Assembly (NCBI RefSeq): GCF_905171775.1
Contig: NC_053490.1
Location: forward strand, 520,404,060-520,468,059
Direction of reading: 5' to 3'
DNA: 64,000 nucleotides
Source: Rana temporaria
Lineage: Eukaryota; Chordata; Amphibia; Anura; Ranidae
The notes below the pieces were generated by a model. The model made no database searches. It had not been told where the DNA came from and saw nothing but the letters and a program-made list of their open reading frames with translations. Below are positions 21,285 through 31,224 of the stretch, piece after piece. Position 1 is the first letter of the stretch. Every line of letters starts with the position of its first letter. A program made the translations under genes and the position numbers.

Positions 21285-21745
21285 TACCACCGGTGGCTGG
21301 TGCGCAAACAAACTGAAAAAAAAAAAACAGTCACTGTGCCCATCAATTGCAGCCACTGTGCCCATCAATTGCAGCCACTGTGCCATCAAATGCAGTCACC
21401 ATGCTAATCAATTGCAGCCACTGTGCCCATCAAATGCAGCCACTGTGCCCATCAAATGCAGCCACTGTGCCCATCAAATGCAGCCACTGTGCTCATCAAT
21501 TGTAGCCACTGTGCCCATCAATTGAAGCCACTGTGCTCATCAATTGCAGCCACTGTGCCCATCAATTGCAGCCACTGTGCTCATCAATTGCAGCCACTGT
21601 GCCCATCAAATGCTGCCACTGTGCTCATCAATTGCAGCCACTGTGCCCATCAATTGCAGCCACTGTGCTCATCAATTGCAGCCACTTTGCCCATCAAAGG
21701 CTGCCACTGTGCTCATCAAATGCTGCCACTGTGCCCATTGTCGTG
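21285..21745. mobile_element. Truncated hAT-like satellite element
   Basis: GGTGGCTGGTGCGCAAAC followed by an array of GCCACTGTGCCCATCAATTG and GCCACTGTGCTCATCAA units (21330-21740). Neither terminus is complete. The array is the most homogeneous 20-bp version of this satellite in the window. Confidence 0.6.
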
Positions 21746-21868
21746 AAAATTTAGCTATATGCTGCGCGTAATCCATGTCTCCTGCGCTAATAGAGCACCC
21801 TTATAGCCTTTTGGTATAATGCATCTTAGTAAACCCCTGTGTCCCGTATAAGTAAACAGACAGGACCA
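21742..21868 (+). repeat. Direct repeat, left copy (with 22875-22999)
   Basis: CTGCGCGTAATCCATGTCTC, ATAATGCATCTTAGTAAACC and TAAGTAAACAGACA occur in the same order here and about 1.13 kb downstream. The copies differ at several sites. They may be duplicated flanks or the ends of an unrecognised retroelement. Confidence 0.7.
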
Positions 21869-22043
21869 CTTGTCCCTTACATAGGTAATAATCACAATTT
21901 ATTAAAAAAAAAATTCAGCCTACTCAGTCATACACAACATACAGTTACTTACACAAACATGTTAGGTTGTAATAAATGGGCCCTATAGAGGGGGAAGCAT
22001 CCCAAACAATACTGACAAACATATAATTAAAATCCTGCCATTA

Positions 22044-22677
22044 CTGTGTTTGCCGGTGTATAAGGCAAATGGGCGTATAAGACGCCCCCTAATTTTCCAG
22101 CTAAAATGTTGGTTTTGGGATATACTCGCCGTATAAGACGACCATCTTCCTGACAGGAACAACCGCTGACAGGAACAGGCTTTATTCAGCTTTTTTCAAA
22201 ACTCACTGTGCCATTGCATGCCTCACTGTGCCATCCATTACATGCCTCACTGTGCCATTCATTACATGCCTCACCTCAACAATCCCATACCTTATCCCTG
22301 ACATGCAGAGTCTCAGACTTCGGGCGTCCATTGTTCAAAAGCCGCGCCTCCTCCTCGTGCTGTTCCGTGATATGCGGAACACTCAGTTTCCTAGCAGAGC
22401 CTGTGTTCAGTGTTACGCCTATCACGGATGTCCTCTCATCCGAGGCCGAGGATGAGAAGACATCCATCATAGGTAGAACACTGAACACAGGCTCTGCTGG
22501 GAAACTGAGTGTTCTGCCTATCACGAAACAGCACGGGGAAGAGGCGCGGCTTTTGAACAATGGACGCCCGAAGTCTGACTGAGACTCTGCATACAGGTAC
22601 CGGCGTATAAGATGACCCCCGAGTCTTGAGGCATATTTTTAAGGATAAAAGGTTGTCTTATACGCCAGAAAATACGG
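22044..22677. mobile_element. TA-flanked MITE with CGTATAAGAC ends and a large internal palindrome
   Basis: Left TACTGTGTTTGCCGGTGTAT and right ATACGCCAGAAAATACGGTA are imperfect inverted ends bounded by TA. GCGTATAAGACG occurs inside the ends. The interior 22305-22585 is an inverted repeat with arms of about 130 bp (for example GGGCGTCCATTGTTCAAAAG mirrored by CTTTTGAACAATGGACGCCC). Non-coding. Confidence 0.7.
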
Positions 22678-22874
22678 TATACCAAAAGATGAAAAATGTG
22701 TTCTTTTGCAAAGCAGAACTCACCAAACACATCGGACAGAGAAAACAAACCCCTTTGCCTCAGGACAACAAATTATTTCAAACAGTTTGATGTCCTGGGC
22801 TGGGATCTGCTCTCCCCTCCTCCTGATCCAATGTGTAGATGATTCTGTTCGCTCCTCTGGCTTGTCATCGATGC

Positions 22875-22999
22875 CGTGAAATTTTCCCTATACGCTGCGC
22901 GTAATCCATGTCTCCTGCACTAATAGAGCGTCTTTTAGCCTTTTAGTATAATGCATCTTAGTAAACCCCTGTTTCCCATATAAGTAAACAGACATGACC
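22875..22999 (+). repeat. Direct repeat, right copy (with 21742-21868)
   Basis: Second copy of the roughly 127-bp repeat, containing CTGCGCGTAATCCATGTCTC and TAATGCATCTTAGTAAACCC. Same orientation as the left copy. Confidence 0.7.
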
Positions 23000-23460
23000 A
23001 CCATCCTTACATCCTTAACTCTACAGCTCGACTGCCTGATAATCGGTGCAATCTTTATTCATATAACAATAGAGCTTGGTTGCTTCAAAATCGGTCAATC
23101 AAGCACTAGGGGAGTCTTATGGGCGTGTCTGGGCAGAGGCAGTGTATATGATTTCCCGCCCCCTGTAGCCGCATGGCTGGTCTTGAAATCATGGACGCTG
23201 TCCCCTGACCATAACTATTTAAAGGCTCCCATTTTCACTGTTGGCGTGAATGCTTATTCTGCATTGTTCAGAGAACAATGCATACCCGGATTATACTACC
23301 ATTCCTGTGGATGGGTGATTAACTGCAGGGGCACGCTATGGTTCCCCGATGTGCTGATCAGACACACAGAAAGACAAAAGCGCGCATCCCCCCATAACCG
23401 ATAATGTCTTTGCCGAGTGAACACATCCCCCCCAAACGATCGGTGAATACATCTTAATAA
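23000..23460. other. Unassigned stretch
   Basis: The plus-strand frame 22994-23404 is open for 136 codons but shows no motif, and its minus-strand complement is also partly open. No function is proposed. Confidence 0.3.
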
Positions 23461-23461
23461 C

Positions 23462-23603
23462 ATTTCCATAACACCATCAAATGCTGCCACTGCGCCCATC
23501 AAATGCAGCCACTGCGCCCATCAAATGCTGCCACTGCGCCCATCAAATGCTGCCACTGTGCCCATCAAATGCTGCCACTGTGCCCATCAATTGCTGCCAC
23601 TGT
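23462..23603. repeat. Fragment of the GCCACTG satellite
   Basis: Seven units of CATCAAATGCTGCCACTGCG type with no element termini nearby. It belongs to the same satellite family as the arrays at 16505 and 21330. Confidence 0.8.
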
Positions 23604-23689
23604 TTTAAAAATGTATTTGAATTCGAAGTGGAAACATATTGCAGTAAATTGTGTAAGGTATAAAAGTGAAATAAAATGATGATTCCTAC

Positions 23690-23850
23690 TTAGGTTGCTG
23701 AATAGAATAGCACAGAATAGAATATAACATAATTGAATAGCATATCATAAAGAAACATAGTATAGAAATAATAAACCAGAATAGAATAAAAAGAAAATAA
23801 TAAAACAGAATATAATAGAAAGTAAAGGAATGCAATATTTTGAACAAAGC
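23690..23850. repeat. Degenerate GAATA simple repeat
   Basis: AT-rich run of AGAATAGAATA-like units with interruptions; non-coding. Confidence 0.7.
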
Positions 23851-24112
23851 AAACTATAAGGTATTAATGAGATGGTACATGGTTCCAGCAAAAATAGCCG
23901 CATATGTTCCAGGTGCCTCTTTCTCTTGCTTTCAAGGATGCGGGATGGAAGGCACAGTATTACATATACAGTATGGTGGTCATGCCTTAAAGTGAAACGC
24001 TTTACTGCTGAAGGGGGTGATATTTGCAAGGTAGGGATAAATGCAGGAGGTTTGCATGTATATATACGTTAATACTGTGCCATTAGTTTTTACTGGATGA
24101 GTGGTGGGTTTA

Positions 24113-24915
24113 CTAGACATGTGCGATTCCGTTCGTAACGAATGGATTTTCGTACAAATTTTTTAGTATTCGTATATTCGGATCAATTCAAACATCCGAA
24201 AAGCAGAAAGTACTAAAATACGAAAATTACGGAATTACGAATAAGCAAAATAACGAACAAGCGAAAATACGAACGTACGATTGGACAAACTTACTAATAT
24301 ACGAAACACCGAAACAGCAAAAGAACAAAAATGACATCTATAACGAACGATTTGCATTCCGTATTTTAAATCCTTTGTCTGTTCGTAATTTCGTATATTC
24401 GTATTTTCATTCGTATGTTCGTATTTTCATTCGTGTGCTTTGTAAATCCGTTTCTTAAAACGTTCGTAAATTTGTGTACTCGAATCGTTCTTTCAAATGG
24501 GCACTGGGCAGTGTAGTTAGTGAGGGATGTATCTTACGTAATATCTTAGCCAATCAGCTTATCTCTTTTGTGCTGAGTCACATTGGACAGTGTAAAGCCT
24601 CATACACACGATCAGACTTCAAACAAACTTTTCTGTGGATTTTTGTCCGAAGGGAGTTGGCCGGACTTTTAAAACCGAAAAAGTTTGTCCGATGGAGCGT
24701 ACACACGGATTGTATTGACGAAAGTACAAAATTACGAATCCATTAAACGAAAATTATTATCTAACAAAATTACAAATTGCGAATCAACGAAAATAAATTA
24801 GACAGAATTCAGTATCAACGAAAATAAAACTGTTACGGTAATACGAACGGGTCCGAATAGGAAAACTTGCGTCTTACGAAATTACAAATCTTTACGAATC
24901 TCTGGAATGAGACGG
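24113..24915. mobile_element. AT-rich TAGACATGTGC dispersed repeat with an inner MITE fragment
   Basis: Starts at CTAGACATGTGCGATTCCGT and consists of AATACGAA/TTCGTATT motifs in both orientations up to about 24915. A related start, TTAGACATGTGCATTC, occurs at 52138. Within it, 24595-24720 resembles a shortened GCCTCATACACACGATC MITE. Ends are not precisely defined. Confidence 0.5.
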
Positions 24916-24936
24916 AACAAAAAAAAAAAAATGCTT

Positions 24937-25118
24937 ATCCAGGGAACGTACGGGGGGGGGGGGGGGGCGTTCCTTGGATAAGACTGACAGGCGTCTCAGC
25001 AAATCAGGTTCACCGGTTCTGGTTATCGGTAACCTGATTGGCTGAAGCGTCATCGTGGGTGGGAGAAGACGTGGAAGGACTAGGAGGATGGCTGACTTCC
25101 AGAAAGGTAAGTGCCGGG

Positions 25119-25157
<39 letters not shown>

Positions 25158-25712
25158 GGTTTGCATTTTACAGGGCACAGCGGCGACAATGGGCACAGTG
25201 GTGACAATGGACACAGTGGGGACAATTGGCACAGTGGGGACAATTGGCACAGTGGCGACAATTAAAGGGCACAGTGACATCAATGGGCACAGTGGCGACA
25301 ATGGGCACAGTGGCGATAATTAAAGGGCACAGTGGTGACAATTGGCACAGTGGCGACAATTGATGGGCACAGTGGCTACGTTTTATGGCATTGCACAGTG
25401 GTAACAATTGATGGCACAGTGGCTGCGTTTGATGATATGGCATAGTGACTGCATTTGATGGCATTGCACAGTGGTGACAATTGATGGCACAGTGGCTGCG
25501 TTTGATGGCATGGCACAGTGGTGCGAATTGATGGCACAGTGGCTGCGTTTGATGGCATGGCACAGTGACTGCATTTGATGGCATGGCACAGTGGTGACAA
25601 TTAATGGCACAGTGGCTGCATTTGATGGGCACAGTGAGGCTGCATTTTTTTTCTTTTTTCGTTTGCGCCCCCCCCCCCCCCCAAAAAAAAAATTGAGCAC
25701 CAGCCGCCACTG
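24937..25712. mobile_element. hAT-like satellite element, left end truncated
   Basis: The right end GCACCAGCCGCCACTG at 25712 matches the termini at 8063-9104 and 16433-18132. The interior has GATTGGCTGAAGCGTCATCG, a 37-base G run (25120-25156) and a GGCACAGTGGCGACAATT array (25165-25640). The left terminal CAGTGGCGG is missing; a G-run of about 17 interrupts the region near 24951-24967. Confidence 0.7.
25120..25156 (+). repeat. 37-base poly-G tract
   Basis: Uninterrupted G run following GTGCCGGGC. The equivalent position in the copy at 8063-9104 (about 8462) has only about 9 G. Length is likely unstable and sensitive to sequencing error. Confidence 0.85.
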
Positions 25713-25825
25713 GATAGAACAAAAATCTGTCTTGTTTACATAGGTAGACCGCTGTTCTGTTTCTGTCCCAAATAATCGGCGGTCTCGGCAGACCTGCCCT
25801 CACCGTTTCCAATGAAAATATAAAA

Positions 25826-26065
25826 GTGTGGAAACTTTTTGAAGACCCCCTCGTACTTGTAAAATATCTCTTGGATTCAATGGATATACAAAACATGGAT
25901 CTATCTCGAAACACAGATCTAAGCTCTACAACAATATGCTTGGCTAACAGATGCAATGATTCAACCTCACAAGATTCAAGACAACGAAGTTCCTCTGATT
26001 CTAAAAATATAAAAAGCAATTTACAGAATGAAATAAAGATAGAAAGTCATGTTATTGTACTTTAA
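25826..26065 (+). other. Unidentified open frame, possible terminal host exon
   Basis: The frame contains DPLVLVKYLLDSMDIQNMDL, a Ser/Asp-rich middle and the C-terminus IKIESHVIVL, then TAA at 26063. Composition is balanced and the sequence is not tandem or palindromic, unlike most open frames here. Continuing upstream, the frame stays open without an in-frame ATG, so it would be a 3' exon or a retrotransposon remnant. No family is recognised. The sequence after about 26170 looks like the 3' tail of a dispersed repeat (CTAGATTGTAAGCTCTAATG, then GCTGCGCAAACTGTGG, then ATATAAAT), which would be compatible with a UTR or a retroelement end. Confidence 0.25.
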
Positions 26066-26164
26066 GAGAAGATGACTGACGTAAAAAATAACGAGGAGAA
26101 TTTCCAAGGAGTGATGCAAGCCTGACACTTGCACCATTCTTCTAAACTTAGAAAACAGAAATGA

Positions 26165-26300
26165 CCCTCCCTTCTAGATTGTAAGCTCTAATGACCATTC
26201 CTCCTGTATTGAATTGTATTGTAACAATACTGTCTGCCCTTATGTTGTAAAGTGCTGCGCAAACTGTGGCCACTATATAAATTCTGTATAATAATGTTAA
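26165..26300 (+). repeat. Dispersed-repeat tail (TTGTAAGCTCT ... CTATATAAATTCTG)
   Basis: The phrases AGATTGTAAGCTCTAATGAC, GTAAAGTGCTGCGCAAACTG and CACTATATAAATTCTGTATA resemble a 3'-tail motif that is common in frog repeats. This identification is from memory of the pattern, not from a search. Confidence 0.4.
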
Positions 26301-26309
26301 TCCTAATTT

Positions 26310-27575
26310 GAAAAATTAACTTTGTTAGGGCTGATCTGCTATGTGTTCTATGCTGTGTCTGTGATTGACACGTACAGACAGCCCGGAGCTAGGAACAAGG
26401 GGACTTGGTGGAGGGCACACATGACACAGTTAACAGGGCAAATTAACCATTGGCTCTCGGGGGGCGGGGGGGCGGAGAAAGGAGGTGATAAAAGGGTAAG
26501 TCCCCTCCCCCAGAGCAAGCAGAACGCGCAGGAAAGTTTCCCTCCCACCCTCCCCTATTGTTGTGGTTCCTTTCGGTGGTTCGAATGGTATGTCAGTGTT
26601 GTTGGGGTTGCGTGTTGTTTGTGTCTGCTTATTACTCCATAGGCTTGAAAAGGATTGTCGTGGCGGCTTGGTTTTGGTCTCTGCGGGTGAAGGAGGAGCC
26701 GGGTTACAATAAAGGATTGAAGACCTGTCGGTGACAGGGGATATATGATGCCCAGAGAACGGAGGTTACCTGGGGAATGAGCATGGTACACTGCGGTCGT
26801 AAGGTCTCTGAGCCAGCATCGGCTTGAGGCCTGTCAGAAGGGCACGAGGGACCGCAGTGCAATTAGAGAGTTGGGATACATATGTTTATATGTATATATG
26901 TTTATGTATATATGTTTATATATACAATTTAGGTTTTACAGTTATAGGCTTTCACCTGCGGAGACCAAATAGGCAGTTAGTCAGTATGACAGGTGTTTAC
27001 GTTAAAATTGTTAAAAATTATTATTATTATCTTTAATAAATTAAGGCTGCTACGGCCTATTATTTACCCAACAAAATGGTGTGGTCTCCATGTTAATGGG
27101 GGGGAACTAAGTTTGGGTTGGTTTAAGGTGTTATTTATGTTGGGTAATGGTACATCTGTTATACTTGGGTCAAGCACGGAACAGAACAGCTGGAGCTCCA
27201 TGCTCCAGATTCCTCTGCCCATCAACAGAGTGCAGGCTCTGCTCGTGTAGTGTCATTACTGAACAAGTTAGAGAGGAATGTGAGCTGTCTGTTCACATCC
27301 TATGCATCAGGTCCAACCTGGTGGAACTGTGCAGCAGTTTTTTTTATACTGAAAACTGCTGCAATATCTTTAACACCATTTTTTTTATTTCTCTCTTCAA
27401 TAGAAACTGGAATAGGTGGAAGAGTTAAACCTAAATCAGGTCTTTCTGCTTAGCGAGTGTTGGTCACGTCACTCCGGTCAGTTTCCTGCACTGGTTTTCT
27501 GATGCAGGAAGCTTAGTTAATTCCCCAGAATGTCCTCCTATTTCTATTGAACTGTAATGGAAGGACCACATGGTG
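26310..27575. other. Unassigned intergenic stretch with an AT microsatellite
   Basis: No gene recognised. A TATATGTTTATG-type simple repeat lies at 26878-26926. Short open frames at 26322-26642 and 27147-27453 overlap in different frames and show no motifs. Confidence 0.4.
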
Positions 27576-27581
27576 CATCAA

Positions 27582-28440
27582 TGGCATCGCTATGGGGGTG
27601 CGTGGGGTGCGGAACACACCAGAGGGTTGACACCCAGGGCCACCCGTCGGATTGCCTCCACTGCTGTCACTAACACACACAGTGGGAGACACAGCAGCGC
27701 TGAATAGAGGGAGCTGCCAAAGTTAACTTTCCAAGTTAACCAGTGGGTGATTGGTTGCTAGGTGGTCCTAGCAACCAATTACCAGCTTGTTATTATGAAA
27801 AATTAACTCCAGCAACTCCCACCCTCTATTCAGTGCTGCTGTGTGTCCCACTCTGCATGCCCAAGTAAGGTAGGAAGGGGCATAGTTTCAGGGGTAGTTT
27901 AATGTGAAGAAAGGGGGCTGTAATGTGCAGGGGGCTGTGTAATGTAAAAGGGGCTGTATAATGTAAAGGGGGCTGTGTAATGTAAAGGGGGCTGTATAAT
28001 GTGCATGGAGCTTTGTAATGTAAAGGGGGCTGTGTAATGTGCTGGGGCTGTGTAATGTAATGGGGGCTGTTTAATTTGCAAGGGGCTGTGTTATGTAAAG
28101 GGGGCTGTGTAAAGTAAAGGGGGCTGGGTGATGTAAAGGGGGCTGTGTGATGTGCAAGATGTAATGTAAAGGGGGCTGAGAAATGTAAAGGGGCTGTGTA
28201 ATGTAAAGGAAACTGTGAAATGTAAAGGGGGCCTGAGCTACAGAAGCCTGTGTAATGTAGAGGTGGGCTGAGGTACAGGGGGCTGTGTAATGTAAAGGGG
28301 GACTGAGGTGCAGGGGGATGTGTAATGTTAAGGGGGCCAGAGGTGCAGGGGCTGTGTAATGTGTAGGGGGCCAGAGGTGTAGGGGCTGTGCAATGTAAAG
28401 GGGGCCAGAGGTACAGGGGTTGTGTAATGTAAAGGGTGTT
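27582..28440. repeat. hAT-like end, hairpin and GGGGCTGTGTAATGTAAAG minisatellite
   Basis: CAATGGCATCGCTATGGGGG at 27582 resembles the hAT terminus at 9564. An imperfect hairpin spans 27665-27855 (TGAATAGAGGGAGCTGCC mirrored by the CTCTATTCAG side; centre GGTTGCTAGG/CCTAGCAACC). From about 27896 to 28438 an 18-21-bp tandem unit, GGGGGCTGTGTAATGTAAAG, is repeated about 27 times with drift to CCAGAGGTGCAGGGG. No right terminus was identified. Confidence 0.65.
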
Positions 28441-28605
28441 TCCCTGTGTTTTTACCCGCAGTTATAGCCACAGTCCTATAGATTTATTTTAGACTGTGTG
28501 TTTTTTTTCTGCATTTTCTAAAAGCGCACCAAAAGTCCCGCATGCTGCATCAATGGCACACTTTCAGAAAACGGGAAAACAATTATTGGTGGGAGGTGAC
28601 ACCAT

Positions 28606-28893
28606 GGGCCTGATTTACCAAGCCTTTACTCCATGACTCATGGAGTAAAAGCAGGAGTAGCAGCCGTTTGGCCATTTACTAAAGAAATACGCTGCTAGTG
28701 CAGTGTATTTCCCTAGTTATTAATGTGCTCCGTGCGCCCAGGAGAGGGTGCATTGTGCACCAGTACAGACCTGGCGCACGGCACATTAAACTGTAAATTG
28801 CGGGGGTTTGGGCGGGAGTTTATTAGGGGGGGGGTGGGGGGATGCAGGGGAAGTGAAGTGACATGTGTTTTAAAGTGTTTGGCGGCCCGAATT
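28606..28893. mobile_element. GGGCCTGATTTA MITE, left part (interrupted by the LINE)
   Basis: Begins GGGCCTGATTTACCAAG with CAT just before it (28603-28605). It contains an early hairpin, TTTACTCCATGA / TCATGGAGTAAA. The sequence resumes after the LINE at 35203 and runs into giant palindrome 2. A matching inverted end, TAAATCAGGCCC followed by CAT, is found only at 45714-45728. Confidence 0.55.
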
Positions 28894-29051
28894 GAAAGGG
28901 AAAGTGTTGGGGCGCATGCGCGGCGCGATGCTGATGGGAAGTGCCTAGACACATCTCCTCCACACCCGGTCACATAACGGCCGTTTCCCCAGGGCTACAT
29001 CGCTCGTTTCCGGACCAAAACCACCAGCACCCCTGCGGGAATACGAGGTGC

Positions 29052-30074
29052 ATGCCTGGCACAAAAAAGAAAAAATCTCACGGCCAGCAGCACACGCTGA
29101 CAAACTTTTTGATGACCATGGAGCAGAGAACAGGGAAGACATCCCAAAATGGCGCCTGCAGCAGCGTGTGGGGAGAAGATGAGATCGTCTCACAGCCCTC
29201 TAAAACTCTACAGAACTGTGAGTACAACTCCCCCCTATCTAAGGCGGACTTGGATGAAAGCCTCACAAAAATCTTTAACAAGTTAGTGGAAAAGATTGAA
29301 ATAGAGGTACACAAGTCCACTGCTGCATTATCGCATGAAATTGCTAGTATAGGTGGCCGCACCGATTTATTGGAGACAAAACATGATGAACTTTCCCTGG
29401 CTCATAATGACCTGAGAAAGGACTATGAAAACCTAGCTGACAATTTCGCTTTTATGCAGGCCCAGGTTGAGGATTTGGACAATCGCAATCGCCGCCAGAA
29501 CATTAGATTGCGCGGTATACCAGAAACTATCACTGATCTTTTACCAGCAGCATCCCAGATATTCCATAATCTCCTCCCAGAGAAACAACTATCTGCCTTT
29601 TCCTGTGACAGGATTCACAGGGCTCTCCGTCCCAAACCCCCACCTGAAAATCCCCCCAGGGATATCATCATGTGCATGAAGGATTTCCTGGTGAAGGAAG
29701 ACATCATGCGCGCCTCCAGAAATGCACCTAACATATCTTTTGAAGGGAAACGCATACAGATTTTCCCTGACATCTCCCCAGCCACACTTGATAGGAGACG
29801 CAGGATGAAGGAGGTCACATCAGTCCTGCAATCAGCCAGGATAAGATATCGCTGGGGATTTCCATTTAAATTGACCATTCCTCATAATGGCTCTACATAC
29901 ACTGTATATAATGTAATTGAAGGCAAGGAACTATTGATCAAATTAGGTCTATTGGCCCCTGAGCCCCATCCTCGGCTCCCTGCCACCCCAAGACCCTCAC
30001 CTATTTGGTCTACTCCTTCCAACAGACGCAGCCAACGTGACCAGAGGAGATTGTTCAACCCACATCAAAACTAA
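29052..30074 (+). CDS. LINE ORF1 protein (RNA-binding, coiled coil)
   Basis: The first ATG gives 340 aa starting MPGTKKKKSHGQQHTLTNFL; the frame is open further upstream only from a GTG at 28941. Residues ~60-165 (acidic and heptad-like, with KIFNKLVEKIEIEVHKS and DLRKDYENLADNFAFMQAQV) suggest a coiled coil for trimerisation. It is followed by DLDNRNRRQNIRLRGIPE, the characteristic entry into the RRM-like domain of L1 ORF1 proteins (Transposase_22). The C-terminal part is basic and Pro-rich (PRPSPIWSTPSNRRSQRDQR). In L1 the protein coats its RNA and acts as a nucleic-acid chaperone in the retrotransposition particle. No internal stop. Confidence 0.88.
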   Translation: MPGTKKKKSHGQQHTLTNFLMTMEQRTGKTSQNGACSSVWGEDEIVSQPSKTLQNCEYNSPLSKADLDESLTKIFNKLVEKIEIEVHKSTAALSHEIASIGGRTDLLETKHDELSLAHNDLRKDYENLADNFAFMQAQVEDLDNRNRRQNIRLRGIPETITDLLPAASQIFHNLLPEKQLSAFSCDRIHRALRPKPPPENPPRDIIMCMKDFLVKEDIMRASRNAPNISFEGKRIQIFPDISPATLDRRRRMKEVTSVLQSARIRYRWGFPFKLTIPHNGSTYTVYNVIEGKELLIKLGLLAPEPHPRLPATPRPSPIWSTPSNRRSQRDQRRLFNPHQN

Positions 30075-31224
30075 CCTGGATGCTTTCTATATGTTCACTT
30101 TAAGAAATAGCACTACCTACAATACAAACTTATATTTCACTGTAATATATCCAAGCCCTATACCCTGGTGCAACCAAGAGACAGATTCCCGCGACCTCTT
30201 ATAGCCACTGCAGAGTGTTTTCTTGTCAACGTGCACTGAAGATAGACTACATCCAGGACACTTGTCCAACACTCACCCCAAGTTATAATTCACTTCGCTA
30301 TGGATATCCCCTCCAGGCAGTGGTCCAATCCTCCAACCTGATCCTGTATTTTTTCCCATGCCTCTGAATGGGATTATATTGTAGTCCCATTCATCCACAG
30401 GGGTTCGAGGGGGGCCACCCCAGGCTTCCTCTCTATATCCCCCCACAGGAAAACAGGACTGCCACCTATCTCACCTGGACATCTCCCACTTTGCTGAAAT
30501 ATCTTGGACACAAATTATTTTGTCACCTCCCTGTCATGCTCCTAACCTGACAGCATACATTTACAGTAGATAATTATGGCCGTGCTCTCTAACCTTAGAG
30601 TATTAAGTTGCCACACTGCAATTTAATCCTGCCATGCACATTTATTATGATGTTTATACTTACAGTTGAACCGGTTCTCCTTAAGACCGGGTGTGTCCGC
30701 CGTTGCTGGATTGTCCCCACTCCCGCCTCGATCCCTCTTTTGATCCCCACTTGTTGTGGTCTGGAGAGATCGGATGCGGGAAATGGACCATTTTTATTGG
30801 TCCTTCATGTTAATGTTTTTTTTTTCTTCTTATTTTATCTTAATGCAGTTTGAAATCAGATCGAAGGGGTTCTCACCCCTCCTAGGGATCTTATTTAACA
30901 TCAGAAATGTTATATCATTTTGTTCTTTATGCAAAAAAATAACTTTTTTTATTACAGGCATAGTGTACGGTTATCTCGGTCGGTCTACATACATAGATAT
31001 ACATGGTTACATTCATATGTTATATTTTTGTGCTTACTACACATATTCTGGTATGTCAAGAATACTGATGTCAAACAGACGTACCTCAAGCCCTCAGTAT
31101 TCTTCACAATACTACGAAGGTATAGGCCCTGAAGAAGTATGCATGATATGCTTCTATGTCCCACAGTCTCTTCAACCCCTGATAGGGTCTGCGGTCCTAC
31201 TCATAGGATGTTACTTATTCAGTG
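30075..31224 (+). other. 1.15-kb spacer between LINE ORF1 and ORF2
   Basis: Non-coding, T-rich towards its 3' end, with short overlapping frames (for example 30756-31235) that lack motifs. L1-type LINEs usually have a short gap or overlap between ORFs; here 1150 bp separates the ORF1 stop from the ORF2 ATG at 31225. No sign of a nested element with its own target duplication was noticed inside. Confidence 0.6.

Noticed and set aside
21742..22999. LTR retrotransposon with 127-bp LTRs
   Set aside because: No TG...CA ends, no primer site, no coding frame and only about 1 kb between the repeats; kept only as an unexplained direct repeat.
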